Shown here one piece after another: positions 54,242 through 63,352 of a stretch of 64,000 bases of DNA (its first letter is position 1; every line of letters starts with the position of its first letter). The translations under genes and the position numbers were made by a program. The DNA is from Pantoea sp. At-9b. Lineage in GTDB: Bacteria; Pseudomonadota; Gammaproteobacteria; Enterobacterales; Enterobacteriaceae. The notes under the pieces are model-generated. The model saw only the letters and a list, made by a program, of their open reading frames with translations, had not been told where the DNA came from and did no database searches. The stretch covers positions 186,001 through 250,000 of the forward strand of contig NC_014838.1 of the NCBI RefSeq assembly GCF_000175935.2, given 5' to 3'.

Positions 54242-54499
54242 TCAGTTGATGGTGTCATCCGGGGTAAGTTGGACGACCATCTCAAGAGCTTGACGATAAA
54301 CATCGAGCTTTATCACATCGTTTTCGGATTCAAGCTTTTCGAGTAAGGAATGGATGATGTCTTTGTTGCCAACAACCGCCTTACGAGATGATAAATCCTG
54401 ATAAATCTCTACTAACACAGCTTTCTCGCTTACGAATTGTGAATCCATACTTTTTAAGTAAACGGAGAGCTGAGATTCCATCGGTGTTATCTGTTCCAT
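54242..54499 (-). CDS. AriR/YmgB-family regulatory protein
   Basis: 85 residues from the ATG at 54499 (GAGG upstream); the frame continues upstream but only to a TTG at 54685 and would cover a strong hairpin. MESQLSVYLKSMDSQFVSEKAVL, GNKDIIHSLLEKLESENDVIKLDVYRQALEMVV and TPDDT align with E. coli YmgB (about 88 residues), a biofilm and acid-resistance connector protein. Opposite to the late genes and separate from them: likely lysogeny cargo. Confidence 0.75.
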   Translation of the reverse strand: MEQITPMESQLSVYLKSMDSQFVSEKAVLVEIYQDLSSRKAVVGNKDIIHSLLEKLESENDVIKLDVYRQALEMVVQLTPDDTIN

Positions 54500-54891
54500 C
54501 TTAAGCCTCAAATGAGTGGCTGCTTTATGAAGCATACCGGGCTGTGGGAATAGTAAGTTTAGCTGTGTATCTGTTAGTCGTTCAAAAAATAGCCTCTGAA
54601 GGTGAAAATCCGTAACACCTTCAGAGGCGATGCAAAGCACCATTCGTTCAAGGAACTTATTGACACCTAAAAACCTATGCAACAAATCTGATCTTGTACA
54701 ATTTATTTTTGATCATTGTGTGTGGTCATATGAGTTGATAGCAAACTGATTCAGTGCATTAAGAAGAATCCACCGACAAGAGATAACGGTTAGCTATGCT
54801 GTGAAGCGTTTCGATGCTGTGAAGTTTATTCTCTTCACTCGGATTATTCCTGGCGTTAATGTATAGCCTCCACTTTGAAAAGGAGGCTTTC
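54500..54891. other. Intergenic region with leader hairpin
   Basis: About 390 bp between the AriR-like gene and the next rightward gene. Contains the hairpin at 54592-54628 (separate entry), GTGAAG-N8-CTTCAC near 54815, and a good GGAGG for the rightward gene. Otherwise I see no gene. Confidence 0.5.
54583..54628 (-). terminator. Perfect 13-bp hairpin with U-run (leader terminator or small RNA end)
   Basis: GCCTCTGAAGGTG and CACCTTCAGAGGC pair perfectly around an 11-base loop, and on the minus strand TATTTTTTGAACG follows (T-run 54583-54591). It lies about 85-130 bases before the AriR-like start in the transcribed direction. It could be an attenuator, or the end of a small RNA starting near 54720. 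Confidence 0.65.
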
Positions 54892-55287
54892 ATGTCAGTC
54901 CAATTCCCAAAAGTTATTGATATTGATTTGGCTAAGTCAACATATGACGAACACCACGGAAACTTTTACTTTAAGTTGGATAAACAGGTAGAAGAACGCT
55001 GGAAACAGCATTTTAGAGATGCTTGCCAGCAAGAAGGCGCTGATTGTTTTTATACTAACCAACCTACAATTAATGAGAACGAGTGGGTAGTAGCTTATGC
55101 TGAGATAGAAGGCGAGAATGACCTTAAAACTGTCTTGTATCATATCAAGCATGCGGTTGCGGTTGCTAATCAGGAGCTAAGAGAGATTGTTGATGCTGAG
55201 AAGGCTGAAGAAGCAAAGAAGAAAGCGGCTCGCAATGAACTTGAACAAAAAGTGAAGAGAATTGCCGGTGGACTTGATTTTAATTAA
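54892..55287 (+). CDS. Phage hypothetical protein
   Basis: 131 residues from the ATG at 54892 with AGGAGG. Contains a C-terminal charged helix (EIVDAEKAEEAKKKAARNELEQKVKRIA). Function unknown; own terminator. Confidence 0.65.
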   Translation: MSVQFPKVIDIDLAKSTYDEHHGNFYFKLDKQVEERWKQHFRDACQQEGADCFYTNQPTINENEWVVAYAEIEGENDLKTVLYHIKHAVAVANQELREIVDAEKAEEAKKKAARNELEQKVKRIAGGLDFN

Positions 55288-55306
55288 CTCGCTACGCTCT
55301 TAACAG

Positions 55307-55328
55307 ACCGCCTTAGGGCGGTTTTTTA
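55307..55328 (+). terminator. Terminator
   Basis: ACCGCC-TTAG-GGCGGT with T6, 20 bp after the hypothetical protein stop. Confidence 0.85.
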
Positions 55329-55439
55329 TTTTGTGCTCAAAACTGCATTCACTGAGTCCACTTTTCAGCATAAACACAATGAATCATCGGCTGACGTTCT
55401 CACCATTGCCGATGATTTGTCACGTTCAGAGGTTTGATC

Positions 55440-55790
55440 ATGCCAGCACTTATCCCCAGAGCCTGCCGAAAGCGCGGATGTGGTGGCACAACTACCGACC
55501 GCTCCGGCTATTGCGTGGCACATCGCAATGAAGGATGGCAACAGCATCAGCAGGGCAAGAGCCGCCATGAGCGTGGCTATGGGAGTCAGTGGGATATCAG
55601 ACGCGCACGCATTCTGAAGCGTGATAATCACCTGTGTCAGAGCTGCCTGCGGAATGGCCGAGCTGTTGAAGCGAAGACCGTCGATCACATCTTAGCCAAA
55701 GCACATGGGGGAACCGATGATGATTCGAACCTCGAAAGCCTGTGCTGGCCCTGTCATCACGGCAAAACGTCACGCGAACGGCTCAAATGA
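55440..55790 (+). CDS. HNH endonuclease (packaging-associated)
   Basis: 116 residues from the ATG at 55440. Zinc CRKRGC and CVAH, HNH core DHILAKAHGGTDDDSNLESL and CWPCHHGKT. Next to the terminase as in HK97-type cos phages, where such HNH proteins help cut cos. Confidence 0.88.
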   Translation: MPALIPRACRKRGCGGTTTDRSGYCVAHRNEGWQQHQQGKSRHERGYGSQWDIRRARILKRDNHLCQSCLRNGRAVEAKTVDHILAKAHGGTDDDSNLESLCWPCHHGKTSRERLK

Positions 55791-55947
55791 TATCGATTCT
55801 CAATTGTATCTGAGGTGGGGAGGGGCGGGTCAAATCTCTGGAGCCTTTCGCGCTCAGGACCGCCGCCTAGCCTTTATTCACACCGCCGCAGGTTAGAGAA
55901 CTTTTTTTTGGGGTATCCCCACCAAGCATTAATAGGAGTTTTCGATT
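55791..55947. other. Non-coding gap before terminase, candidate cos region
   Basis: 157 bp between HNH and terminase, with GGGGAGGGGCGGGTCAAATC near 55816 and a GC-rich stretch then A/T runs (GAACTTTTTTTTGGGG). In HK97-like phages the cos site lies here; the exact cut is not readable. Confidence 0.4.
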
Positions 55948-56445
55948 ATGTCTGGACCTCCGAAAACCCCGACCCATCTACGTTTGGTGAGGGGTAACCC
56001 ATCGAAGCGCCCGATTAACAAAAGCGAACCAAAACCAGTGAAAGGGGTTCCCCCTACACCAAAGCATTTTGATAAGCAGGGTAAGTACTGGTTCAAGCGA
56101 ATGGCTGAAGAACTGGATGCTGTCGGCGTGATATCACAGCTTGATGCCCGTGCATTGGAAATGCTCGTTGAATCTTATGTTGAATACCGCCATCACTGCG
56201 ACACATTGAGTCGCGAGGGCTACACCTACGCTGTTTACAGTGAAGAAGGGCCAGATGAAGGAAAAGAACGTGAGATTCGCATGATAAAGGCTCATCCGGC
56301 GGCAATCATGAAGGCTGACGCCTGGAAACGTCTCCGCGCGATGCTCTCAGAATTTGGCATGACGCCAGCAAGTCGATCAAAGGTCAATGCGCAAAGCCCT
56401 GATGAGGTTGATCCGCTGGCAGAATTTATGAGTGCGAGGGACTAA
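55948..56445 (+). CDS. terS: Terminase small subunit, P27 family
   Basis: 165 residues. GPPKTPTHLRLVRGNPSKRP and PPTPKHFDKQGKYWFKRMAEEL are the P27 family signature. Stop overlaps the large subunit start. Confidence 0.9.
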   Translation: MSGPPKTPTHLRLVRGNPSKRPINKSEPKPVKGVPPTPKHFDKQGKYWFKRMAEELDAVGVISQLDARALEMLVESYVEYRHHCDTLSREGYTYAVYSEEGPDEGKEREIRMIKAHPAAIMKADAWKRLRAMLSEFGMTPASRSKVNAQSPDEVDPLAEFMSARD

Positions 56446-58202
56446 TGGCAAAAGTAAACGAAGGTATACGCTACGCCGAGCGCGTTGTAGCGGGGGATAT
56501 TATTGCCTGTGAGTATGTCCGGTTGGCCTGCCAGCGATTTCTGGACGATCTCAGGCATGGTGAAGAACGCGGCATTTTTTTTAGTGAACCCCGCGCCCAG
56601 CATATCCTGAATTTTTATAAATTCGTTCCTCATGTCAAAGGTGCACTGGCAGGCCAGCCCATCGAGCTGATGGACTGGCATATTTTCATCCTGATCAACA
56701 TTTACGGATTCGTTATTCCGCTGGTCGATGAAAGCACAGGTGAAGTCGTACTCCGCAATGACGGGAGTGGTCGCCCGGTCATGGTGCGCCGGTTCCGTAC
56801 AGCTTATAACGAAGTCGCACGTAAAAACGCCAAATCAACACTATCTTCAGGCGTTGGTTTGTACATGACTGGTGCAGATAGCGAGGGGGGCGCGGAGGTC
56901 TATTCTGCCGCCACCACCCGTGACCAGGCAAGGATCGTGTTTGAAGATGCAAAAAACATGGTCAAGCAGGCGAAACCAACGCTGGGCCGGTTATTTGAAT
57001 TCAACAAACTTGCTATTTATCAGGAGCAAACCGCATCTAAGTTTGAGCCTCTGTCCTCTGATGCAAACAATCTGGACGGCCTGAACATTCACTGCGGCAT
57101 CGTTGACGAACTACACGCACATAAAACCCGTGACGTGTGGGATGTTCTCGAAACGGCGACGGGTGCACGCCTTCAGTCATTATTGTTCGGGATCACCACG
57201 GCAGGCTTTAACAAGGAGGGCATCTGTTACGAGCTACGTGATTACGCCATAAAGGTGCTCCGTGGTTATAACAGCGAAGTCGAGGGTGCGGTTAAGGATG
57301 ATACCTTCTTTGCCATCATATTCACGCTCGATAAAGATGATGACCCCTTTGATGAGACAGTTTGGCAAAAGGCCAACCCCGGATTAGGTATTTGTAAGCG
57401 CTGGGATGACCTGCGCCGCCTGGCGAAAAAAGCAAAAGAGCAGGTTTCAGCCAGGGTCAATTTCTTCACCAAACACATGAACATCTGGGTTACAGCCGAA
57501 TCGGCCTGGATGGACATGATCAAATGGGAGAAATGCGAATATATCGCGCCACAGCATGAACTAAAAACCTACCCGATGTGGGTGGGCGTGGACCTTGCCC
57601 ACAAGATTGATATCTGTGCCGCTGTGAAACTCTGGCAGGCAAATGATGGCCATGCGCACGCCGACTTCAAATTCTGGCTTCCGGAAGGGCGACTTGAGAA
57701 GTGTTCAGCGCAGATGGCGCAGATGTATCGCAAGTGGGCTGATCTTGGGAAGCTGGAACTGACCGATGGTGATGTTATCGATCACGCTCAAATTAAAAGC
57801 GACCTTCTGGAGTGGATTGGTGGCGAAAATCTGAGAGAGACCGGATTTGACCCGTGGAGTGCCACACAGTTCAGTCTGGCACTGGCAGAAGAGGGGGTGC
57901 CACTTGTTGAGGTCCCACAGACAGTCAGAAACTTTTCTGAATCCATGAAAGAGGTGGAATCCCTGGTCTATGGTGGGCGCTTCCATCACAGCAATCACCC
58001 GGTGATGAACTGGATGATGTCGAATGTCACCGTTAAACCTGACAAAAATGACAATATCTTCCCCAACAAATCCACACCTGAAGCGAAGATAGACGGCCCG
58101 GCAGCGCTTTTCACTGCAATGAGCCGAATGCTGGTGAATGGTGGGGAGCAAGAGGAAAGCCTGTCTGAACGTCTGGAAAGTTACGGCGTCCGATCATTAT
58201 AA
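56445..58202 (+). CDS. terL: Terminase large subunit (HK97 type)
   Basis: 585 residues. ATPase region RTAYNEVARKNAKSTLSS (modified Walker A), ATTRDQARIVFEDA, and nuclease acidic residues in WVGVDLAHKIDI and in the C-terminal IDGPAALFTAMSRM. Packages DNA into the prohead. Confidence 0.92.
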   Translation: MAKVNEGIRYAERVVAGDIIACEYVRLACQRFLDDLRHGEERGIFFSEPRAQHILNFYKFVPHVKGALAGQPIELMDWHIFILINIYGFVIPLVDESTGEVVLRNDGSGRPVMVRRFRTAYNEVARKNAKSTLSSGVGLYMTGADSEGGAEVYSAATTRDQARIVFEDAKNMVKQAKPTLGRLFEFNKLAIYQEQTASKFEPLSSDANNLDGLNIHCGIVDELHAHKTRDVWDVLETATGARLQSLLFGITTAGFNKEGICYELRDYAIKVLRGYNSEVEGAVKDDTFFAIIFTLDKDDDPFDETVWQKANPGLGICKRWDDLRRLAKKAKEQVSARVNFFTKHMNIWVTAESAWMDMIKWEKCEYIAPQHELKTYPMWVGVDLAHKIDICAAVKLWQANDGHAHADFKFWLPEGRLEKCSAQMAQMYRKWADLGKLELTDGDVIDHAQIKSDLLEWIGGENLRETGFDPWSATQFSLALAEEGVPLVEVPQTVRNFSESMKEVESLVYGGRFHHSNHPVMNWMMSNVTVKPDKNDNIFPNKSTPEAKIDGPAALFTAMSRMLVNGGEQEESLSERLESYGVRSL

Positions 58203-58211
58203 GAGGCAACT

Positions 58212-58397
58212 ATGGTACTGATTATCCTTGCTCCGGTTATCGGACTGCTGGGGGCTGCTCTGATCGCATTCGGTGCCTGGCAGATATATGAACCGGCAGG
58301 GTTTATTACTGCTGGCGCGCTTTGTCTGTTCTGGTCATGGGCGGTATCGCAATACCTTTCAATACCGCGAAAAACGTCTGGTGGGGGTGATGATTAA
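58212..58397 (+). CDS. Small membrane protein between terminase and portal
   Basis: 61 residues, two membrane segments, present at this place in many HK97-like phages. Overlaps the portal start by one base. Function unknown. Confidence 0.7.
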   Translation: MVLIILAPVIGLLGAALIAFGAWQIYEPAGFITAGALCLFWSWAVSQYLSIPRKTSGGGDD

Positions 58398-59626
58398 TGT
58401 TTTTCCCCGGCATGTTCAGAAAAAGCAGCGCCCCGGTCACAACACCCGCAGAGCTGGCCGAGGCGGTAGGGATGTCTTATGACACCTATACAGGCAAGCG
58501 GGTAAGCAGTCAGAAAGCCATGCGGCTGACTGCTGTTTTTGGCTGTGTCAGGGTGCTGGCGGAGTCGGTTGGTATGCTCCCCTGCAACCTTTACAAAATA
58601 ACCGGCAATGCCAAGCAAAAAGCAGCATCAGAGCGCCTCTCTAAAGTGCTTTCGATGAAACCCAATGACTACATGACCCCACAGGAATTCTGGGAGCTGG
58701 TGATCGTCTGCCTCTGTCTGCGTGGAAATTTCTACGCATACAAGGTGAAAGCGCTCGGTGAGGTCGTAGAGCTTCTTCCAATCGACCCCGGATGTGTTGC
58801 ACCGAAATTAAACAGCCAGTGGCAACCGGTTTATCAGGTGACTTTTCCTGATGGCTCTACAGATGTGTTGGGCCAGGACGATATCTGGCATGTCCGCACA
58901 CTGACGCTCGACGGTCTTGTTGGGCTGAATCCCATAGCCTATGCGAGGGAGGCAATTTCACTGGGGCTGGCGACTGAAGAACATGGAGCACGGCTATTCA
59001 GCAATGGTGCGGTGACTTCCGGGGTATTGCGAACGGATCAGACACTGACAGATGCGGCTTACGGCAGGCTGAAGAAGGATTTTGAGGACCGGCATCTGGG
59101 GTTAAGCAACGCGCACAGGCCGATGATTCTGGAAATGGGCCTCGACTGGAAATCAATGGGGCTTGATAACGAAGACAGTCAGTTTCTTGAAACGCGAAAG
59201 TTTCAGCTTGAGGAAATCTGTCGTTTATTTCGCGTCCCGATGCACCTGGTGCAGAACACGGACAGAGCAACCTTTAGCAATATCGAAAGTCTCGGTATTG
59301 GCTTTATTAATTATTCTCTCGTCCCTTATCTCACGCGAATTGAGCAGCGAATTAACATCGGTCTGGTCAGAGAGAGTAAACAGGGAACCTTTTACGCCAA
59401 ATTTAATGCCGGTGCGTTGTTGCGCGGGGACATGAAATCGCGTTTTGAAGCCTATTCCACCGGTATTAACTGGGGAATTTACTCGCCGAATGATTGCCGT
59501 GAGCTGGAAGATTTGAACCCACGACAGGGCGGTGATGTTTATCTCACCCCCATGAACATGACAACGAAACCATCTGATGGCGGTTCATCAGCAAAACAGG
59601 AGGAACCGGGCAATGGTGATGACTAA
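58397..59626 (+). CDS. Portal protein (HK97 family)
   Basis: 409 residues. SSQKAMRLTAVFGCVRVLAESV, ILEMGLDWKSMGL and EICRLFRVPMHLV are characteristic of the family. Twelve copies form the DNA entry ring. Confidence 0.92.
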   Translation: MFFPGMFRKSSAPVTTPAELAEAVGMSYDTYTGKRVSSQKAMRLTAVFGCVRVLAESVGMLPCNLYKITGNAKQKAASERLSKVLSMKPNDYMTPQEFWELVIVCLCLRGNFYAYKVKALGEVVELLPIDPGCVAPKLNSQWQPVYQVTFPDGSTDVLGQDDIWHVRTLTLDGLVGLNPIAYAREAISLGLATEEHGARLFSNGAVTSGVLRTDQTLTDAAYGRLKKDFEDRHLGLSNAHRPMILEMGLDWKSMGLDNEDSQFLETRKFQLEEICRLFRVPMHLVQNTDRATFSNIESLGIGFINYSLVPYLTRIEQRINIGLVRESKQGTFYAKFNAGALLRGDMKSRFEAYSTGINWGIYSPNDCRELEDLNPRQGGDVYLTPMNMTTKPSDGGSSAKQEEPGNGDD

Positions 59627-60266
59627 ACAGCGGATGGATATCCCGTTGAAACTGAAATCTGTCAGTGATGGCGGAGAGTTTGAGGGATATGGCTCAGTTT
59701 TTGGCGTTAAAGACAGCTATGACGATGTCGTTGTACCTGGTGCTTTCGCCGCTTCCCTCCAGATGTGGAAGGAAAAAAATTCGATGCCCGCCATGCTCTG
59801 GCAACACCAGATGGATGAGCCAATCGGTATCTATACGGAAATGAAAGAGGACGAAGTTGGCCTGTATGTAAAAGGGCGACTTCTTATCGATGATGATCCT
59901 CTCGCCAAACGCGCACATGCACATATGAAGGCCGGTTCTTTAACCGGCCTTTCTATTGGCTACATGCTTAAAGACTGGGAATACGACCGGACCAAAGAGG
60001 TTTTTCTTCTTAAGGAAATTGACCTCTGGGAGGTCAGCCCGGTCACGTTCCCGTCAAATGATGAGGCGCGTATCAGTGATGTAAAAAGCGCTTTTGCGCG
60101 GGGTGAAACCCCGTCACAGAAGAGTATTGAAAGAGTCCTGCGCGATGTCGGACTTTCCCGCACCCAGGCCAAAGCATTCATGGCCGGGGGCTATGGCGCA
60201 CTGTCTCAGCGTGATGCTGGTGGCGTGAATGCCGCACTGGATGCATTGAAAAATATTCATTTTTAA
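59613..60266 (+). CDS. Prohead protease (HK97 gp4-like)
   Basis: 217 residues from the ATG at 59613 (AGGAGG, 8 nt). DIPLKLKSVSDGGEFEGYGS, catalytic His in MLWQHQMDEP and Ser in GSLTGLSIGY. Cleaves the capsid delta domain. Overlaps the portal gene. Confidence 0.9.
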   Translation: MVMTKQRMDIPLKLKSVSDGGEFEGYGSVFGVKDSYDDVVVPGAFAASLQMWKEKNSMPAMLWQHQMDEPIGIYTEMKEDEVGLYVKGRLLIDDDPLAKRAHAHMKAGSLTGLSIGYMLKDWEYDRTKEVFLLKEIDLWEVSPVTFPSNDEARISDVKSAFARGETPSQKSIERVLRDVGLSRTQAKAFMAGGYGALSQRDAGGVNAALDALKNIHF

Positions 60267-60279
60267 TCAGGAGTGAACC

Positions 60280-61491
60280 ATGTCAGTAGACATTAAAGAC
60301 GTAGAGCAGGTCGCGCAGGAAATTCAGCAGAAATTCAACGATTTCAAAGAGAAAAACGATAAGCGTTTTGATGCTATCGAGCAGGAAAAGGGCAAGCTCG
60401 CCGGGGAAGTTGAAACGCTTAACGGCAAGCTGAGCGAACTGGATCAGCTGAAATCGGCCCTTGAAGAGGAGCTGAAACAGGTGAAACGCCCTGGCGGCGG
60501 TACGCAGAGTAAAGCAGCGGGTGAGCATAAAACCGCTTTCATCGACTTCATGCGCAAAGGTAAAGAAGACGGCCTGCGTGATCTTGAGCGCAAGGCGTTG
60601 CAGGTCGGTGTGGATGAAGATGGTGGTTATGCAGTCCCGGAAGAACTGGACCGCACCATCCTTGATCTGCTGAAAGATGAAGTTGTGATGCGTCAGGAGG
60701 CGACAACCATCACTGTGGGCGGTGCGAACTACAAGAAGCTGGTGAATCTCGGCGGCACGGCATCCGGCTGGGTGGGTGAAACCGACATACGTCCGGCAAC
60801 CGCCGCGTCGAAGCTGGGGCAGATTGAGCCGTTTATGGGGGAAATCTACGGAAACCCGCAGGCAACGCAGACCATGCTGGATGATGCGTTCTTCAATGTT
60901 GAAGACTGGATTAACAGCGAGCTGGCGATCGAGTTTGCTGAACAGGAAGAAATCGCCTTCACCAGCGGTGACGGAACCAAAAAGCCGAAAGGGTTTCTGG
61001 CCTACGCCTCCAGCCTGGAAGATGACAAAGCCCGTGCGTTCGGCACGCTGCAACATATGCTGTCCGGCGCTGCCGGTGCAGTGACCGCTGACGCGATCAT
61101 CAAACTGGTGTACACGCTGCGCAAAGTCCACCGTAACGGCGCGAAGTTTATGATGAACAATAACAGCCTGTTTGCCGTTCGTATCCTGAAGGATTCGGAG
61201 GGCAACTATCTGTGGCGTCCGGGGCTTGAGCTGGGCCAGCCGTCATCTCTGGCGGGTTATGGCGTGGCTGAGAATGAGCAGATGCCGGATATTGTAGCGG
61301 ATGCGAAAGCCATCGCATTTGGCAACTTCAAGCGTGGTTATACGATTGTTGACCGTATCGGCACGCGTATTCTGCGTGACCCGTACACCAACAAACCGTT
61401 TGTAGGCTTCTACACCACCAAACGTACTGGCGGCATGCTGGCTGATTCTCAGGCCATCAAACTGATGCAAATCGGTGTCGACGCGGGCTAA
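60280..61491 (+). CDS. Major capsid protein (HK97 fold)
   Basis: 403 residues. N-terminal coiled coil (about 1-75) is the delta domain that acts as scaffold; mature part from about 105 has DEDGGYAVPEELDRTILDLL and AFGNFKRGYTIVDRIGTRIL. HK97-type family. Confidence 0.92.
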   Translation: MSVDIKDVEQVAQEIQQKFNDFKEKNDKRFDAIEQEKGKLAGEVETLNGKLSELDQLKSALEEELKQVKRPGGGTQSKAAGEHKTAFIDFMRKGKEDGLRDLERKALQVGVDEDGGYAVPEELDRTILDLLKDEVVMRQEATTITVGGANYKKLVNLGGTASGWVGETDIRPATAASKLGQIEPFMGEIYGNPQATQTMLDDAFFNVEDWINSELAIEFAEQEEIAFTSGDGTKKPKGFLAYASSLEDDKARAFGTLQHMLSGAAGAVTADAIIKLVYTLRKVHRNGAKFMMNNNSLFAVRILKDSEGNYLWRPGLELGQPSSLAGYGVAENEQMPDIVADAKAIAFGNFKRGYTIVDRIGTRILRDPYTNKPFVGFYTTKRTGGMLADSQAIKLMQIGVDAG

Positions 61492-61499
61492 TCCTTTAC

Positions 61500-61519
61500 G
61501 GGGCTTCGGCCCCTTTTTT
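61500..61519 (+). terminator. Terminator after the capsid gene
   Basis: GGGGC-TTCG-GCCCC with T6. It limits transcription after the highly expressed capsid gene. Confidence 0.85.
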
Positions 61520-61531
61520 CTGGAGTGAAAG

Positions 61532-61825
61532 ATGCCAAAACTTCTTAAAACCCTGAAGTGGTCCCCGGATGGTTGTCAGGTAAAAGCTTTTAATGCTGGT
61601 GAATACGCAGATGGTGAATTGCCTGAACGTGCGCTGGAAGTGGCCGCGCAGTTGGGTTTGCTTGCGTCTGAAGAACAGAAACCGGATGCTGATGAGCAGC
61701 CAGAGCAGCCAGAGCAGCCAGAGCAGCCAGAGCAGCCAGAGCAGCCAGAGCAGCCAGAGCAGCCAGAGCAGCCAGAGCAGCCAGAGCAGCCGGAAGAAAC
61801 TACGGATAAAAAAGCTAAAAAATAA
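61532..61825 (+). CDS. Phage head protein with (Glu-Gln-Pro)11 repeat
   Basis: 97 residues. N-terminal domain of about 50 residues (LKTLKWSPDGCQVKAFNAGE) followed by 11 EQP triplets and a Lys-rich tail. Located after the capsid gene, where HK97-like phages have small auxiliary or unknown proteins. Confidence 0.7.
   Translation: MPKLLKTLKWSPDGCQVKAFNAGEYADGELPERALEVAAQLGLLASEEQKPDADEQPEQPEQPEQPEQPEQPEQPEQPEQPEQPEQPEETTDKKAKK
61694..61792 (+). repeat. 9-bp microsatellite, 11 units (GAGCAGCCA)
   Basis: Eleven near-identical GAGCAGCCA units encode (EQP)11; only the last ends in G. In-frame copy-number changes would alter protein length without frameshift. Confidence 0.9.
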
Positions 61826-61854
61826 CCGTTCTGAGAGTTAATGCGGAGAAAGCA

Positions 61855-62160
61855 ATGATCCCATCATTGGAAGAACTGCGTATTCAGTGCCGGATAGATA
61901 GTGACAATACCGACGAGGATGCTCTCCTTGAACTGTACGTCTCAGCGGCACGCGAAGAAGCCGAGCAGTTTCTGAATCGTCGGCTTTACGATGACCCGGT
62001 TCCTGATGATGACCCCACTGGGATTGTGATTAATTCATCAATAAAACTCCGGGTCATGCAACTGGTGAACTTCTGGTATGACAATCGTGAACAGCCTGAA
62101 GTGGTTCCCGATTTTTTCTTTAATGGCATCAGAAACTACCGGTTACAGCCAGGTACATAA
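61855..62160 (+). CDS. Head-tail connector (gp6-like)
   Basis: 101 residues: IPSLEELRIQCRIDSDNTDE and EEAEQFLNRRLY are the family start; helical adaptor below the portal. Confidence 0.85.
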   Translation: MIPSLEELRIQCRIDSDNTDEDALLELYVSAAREEAEQFLNRRLYDDPVPDDDPTGIVINSSIKLRVMQLVNFWYDNREQPEVVPDFFFNGIRNYRLQPGT

Positions 62161-62171
62161 AGGAGGGCGTA

Positions 62172-62510
62172 ATGCAGGCGGGTCGATTACGTGATCGTGT
62201 CACCATCAGTAACTTTACATCTACTCGTTCTCCTTCAGGTCAGCCGATTGAGCAGTGGTATGATGGGAAAACGGTCTGGGCTGAGGTCAGAGGCATCAGT
62301 GGGCGTGAGTTAATGTCATCTGGCGCTGAATACGCAGAAGCAACAGTGCGCGTGTGGGTTCGCTATCGCAGTGATATTACAGCAGCATCCCGCCTGAATG
62401 TTCTTACCGGCCCATTTAAAGGAAAAGTGCTGGAGGTTAGCGGTACTCCAATCCCTGATGATCGAATGACGATTTTGGAAATTCTCTGTAAGCAGGGGGT
62501 GAAGACGTGA
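62172..62510 (+). CDS. Head closure protein
   Basis: 112 residues; MQAGRLRDRVTISNFTSTRS and VWAEVRGISGRELM match the phage head-tail adaptor/closure family. Overlaps the next gene by 4 bp. Confidence 0.85.
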   Translation: MQAGRLRDRVTISNFTSTRSPSGQPIEQWYDGKTVWAEVRGISGRELMSSGAEYAEATVRVWVRYRSDITAASRLNVLTGPFKGKVLEVSGTPIPDDRMTILEILCKQGVKT

Positions 62511-62953
62511 TCGACACCAAACTGGATTTTTCCGGCCTGATGGATTTGAGCAATGATCTTATGGCGCTCAGTAAGGCTGAAAATCGTAAGGTGATGCGTG
62601 ATGCAACCCGCGCGGCTGCCACCGTTTTTCAGGAAGAAGTTATCAAGCGTGCGCCAGTGAGAACGGGAAAGCTTAAGAAAAATATCGTTGTGATGACTCA
62701 GCGCGATCGCAGCGGAAATATTTCCTCCGGCGTTCACATTCGCGGAACCAACGCCCGCACCGGAAACAGCGATAACAAGCTGAAAACCAAAGATTCACGC
62801 AATGCGTTTTACTGGCGGTTTGTCGAGCTGGGTACATCAAACATGCCCGCCGTTCCGTTTGTCCGGCCTGCGTATGACGCAAGGCAGGAAGAAGCGGCAA
62901 AAGTCGCTTTTGCACGGGCGAACCAGGCCATTGATGAGGCGCTGTCAAAATGA
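62507..62953 (+). CDS. HK97 gp10-family tail component
   Basis: 148 residues, GTG start at 62507. KRAPVRTGKLKKNIVV and FVELGTSNMPAVPFVRPAYD are diagnostic of the gp10 family (neck/tail completion). Confidence 0.88.
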   Translation: MIDTKLDFSGLMDLSNDLMALSKAENRKVMRDATRAAATVFQEEVIKRAPVRTGKLKKNIVVMTQRDRSGNISSGVHIRGTNARTGNSDNKLKTKDSRNAFYWRFVELGTSNMPAVPFVRPAYDARQEEAAKVAFARANQAIDEALSK

Positions 62954-63297
62954 CTGAGTCCCAGATTTATTCGCTCATTGGCGATCTGGCTGGTGGTCAG
63001 GTTTATCCCTACGTAGTGCCTCTTAACGCCCAGGGAGAACCTTCAGTATCACCGCCGTGGGTTGTATTCACTGTAGTAAGTGAGGTTTTTGGAGACACGC
63101 TTTGCGGTCCGGCAGAGGAAAACAGCACTCTTCAGATCGATGTATATTCCCGGACAACGGATGAGGCGCGGAGCATCCGGGAGCAGGTCGCCACCGCACT
63201 TGAGTCACTGCAATTCACCCAACTGAACAAAACGAACGGCTACGAAACGGACACCGGGTTATACCGGGCCACGCTGGAAATACAGAGCCAGCAATAA
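62950..63297 (+). CDS. Tail terminator-like protein (DUF3168)
   Basis: 115 residues. QVYPYVVPLNAQGEPSVSPP and QIDVYSRTTDEARSIREQV are the DUF3168/gp17 family pattern. Confidence 0.85.
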   Translation: MTESQIYSLIGDLAGGQVYPYVVPLNAQGEPSVSPPWVVFTVVSEVFGDTLCGPAEENSTLQIDVYSRTTDEARSIREQVATALESLQFTQLNKTNGYETDTGLYRATLEIQSQQ

Positions 63298-63315
63298 TTT
63301 ACCCTCTCAATAACG

Positions 63316-63337
63316 ACCGGCGAAAGCCGGTTTTTTT
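63316..63337 (+). terminator. Terminator before the tail tube gene
   Basis: ACCGGC-GAAA-GCCGGT with T6-7. Confidence 0.8.
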
Positions 63338-63352
63338 ATGCCTGGAGAAAAC

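Noticed and set aside
54500..54685. N-terminal extension of the AriR-like protein
   Set aside because: It needs a TTG start and reads through a perfect terminator hairpin; the ATG at 54499 has a good ribosome site and gives the normal family length.
60283..61131. 282-codon frame opposite the capsid gene
   Set aside because: Shadow of the capsid coding sequence.
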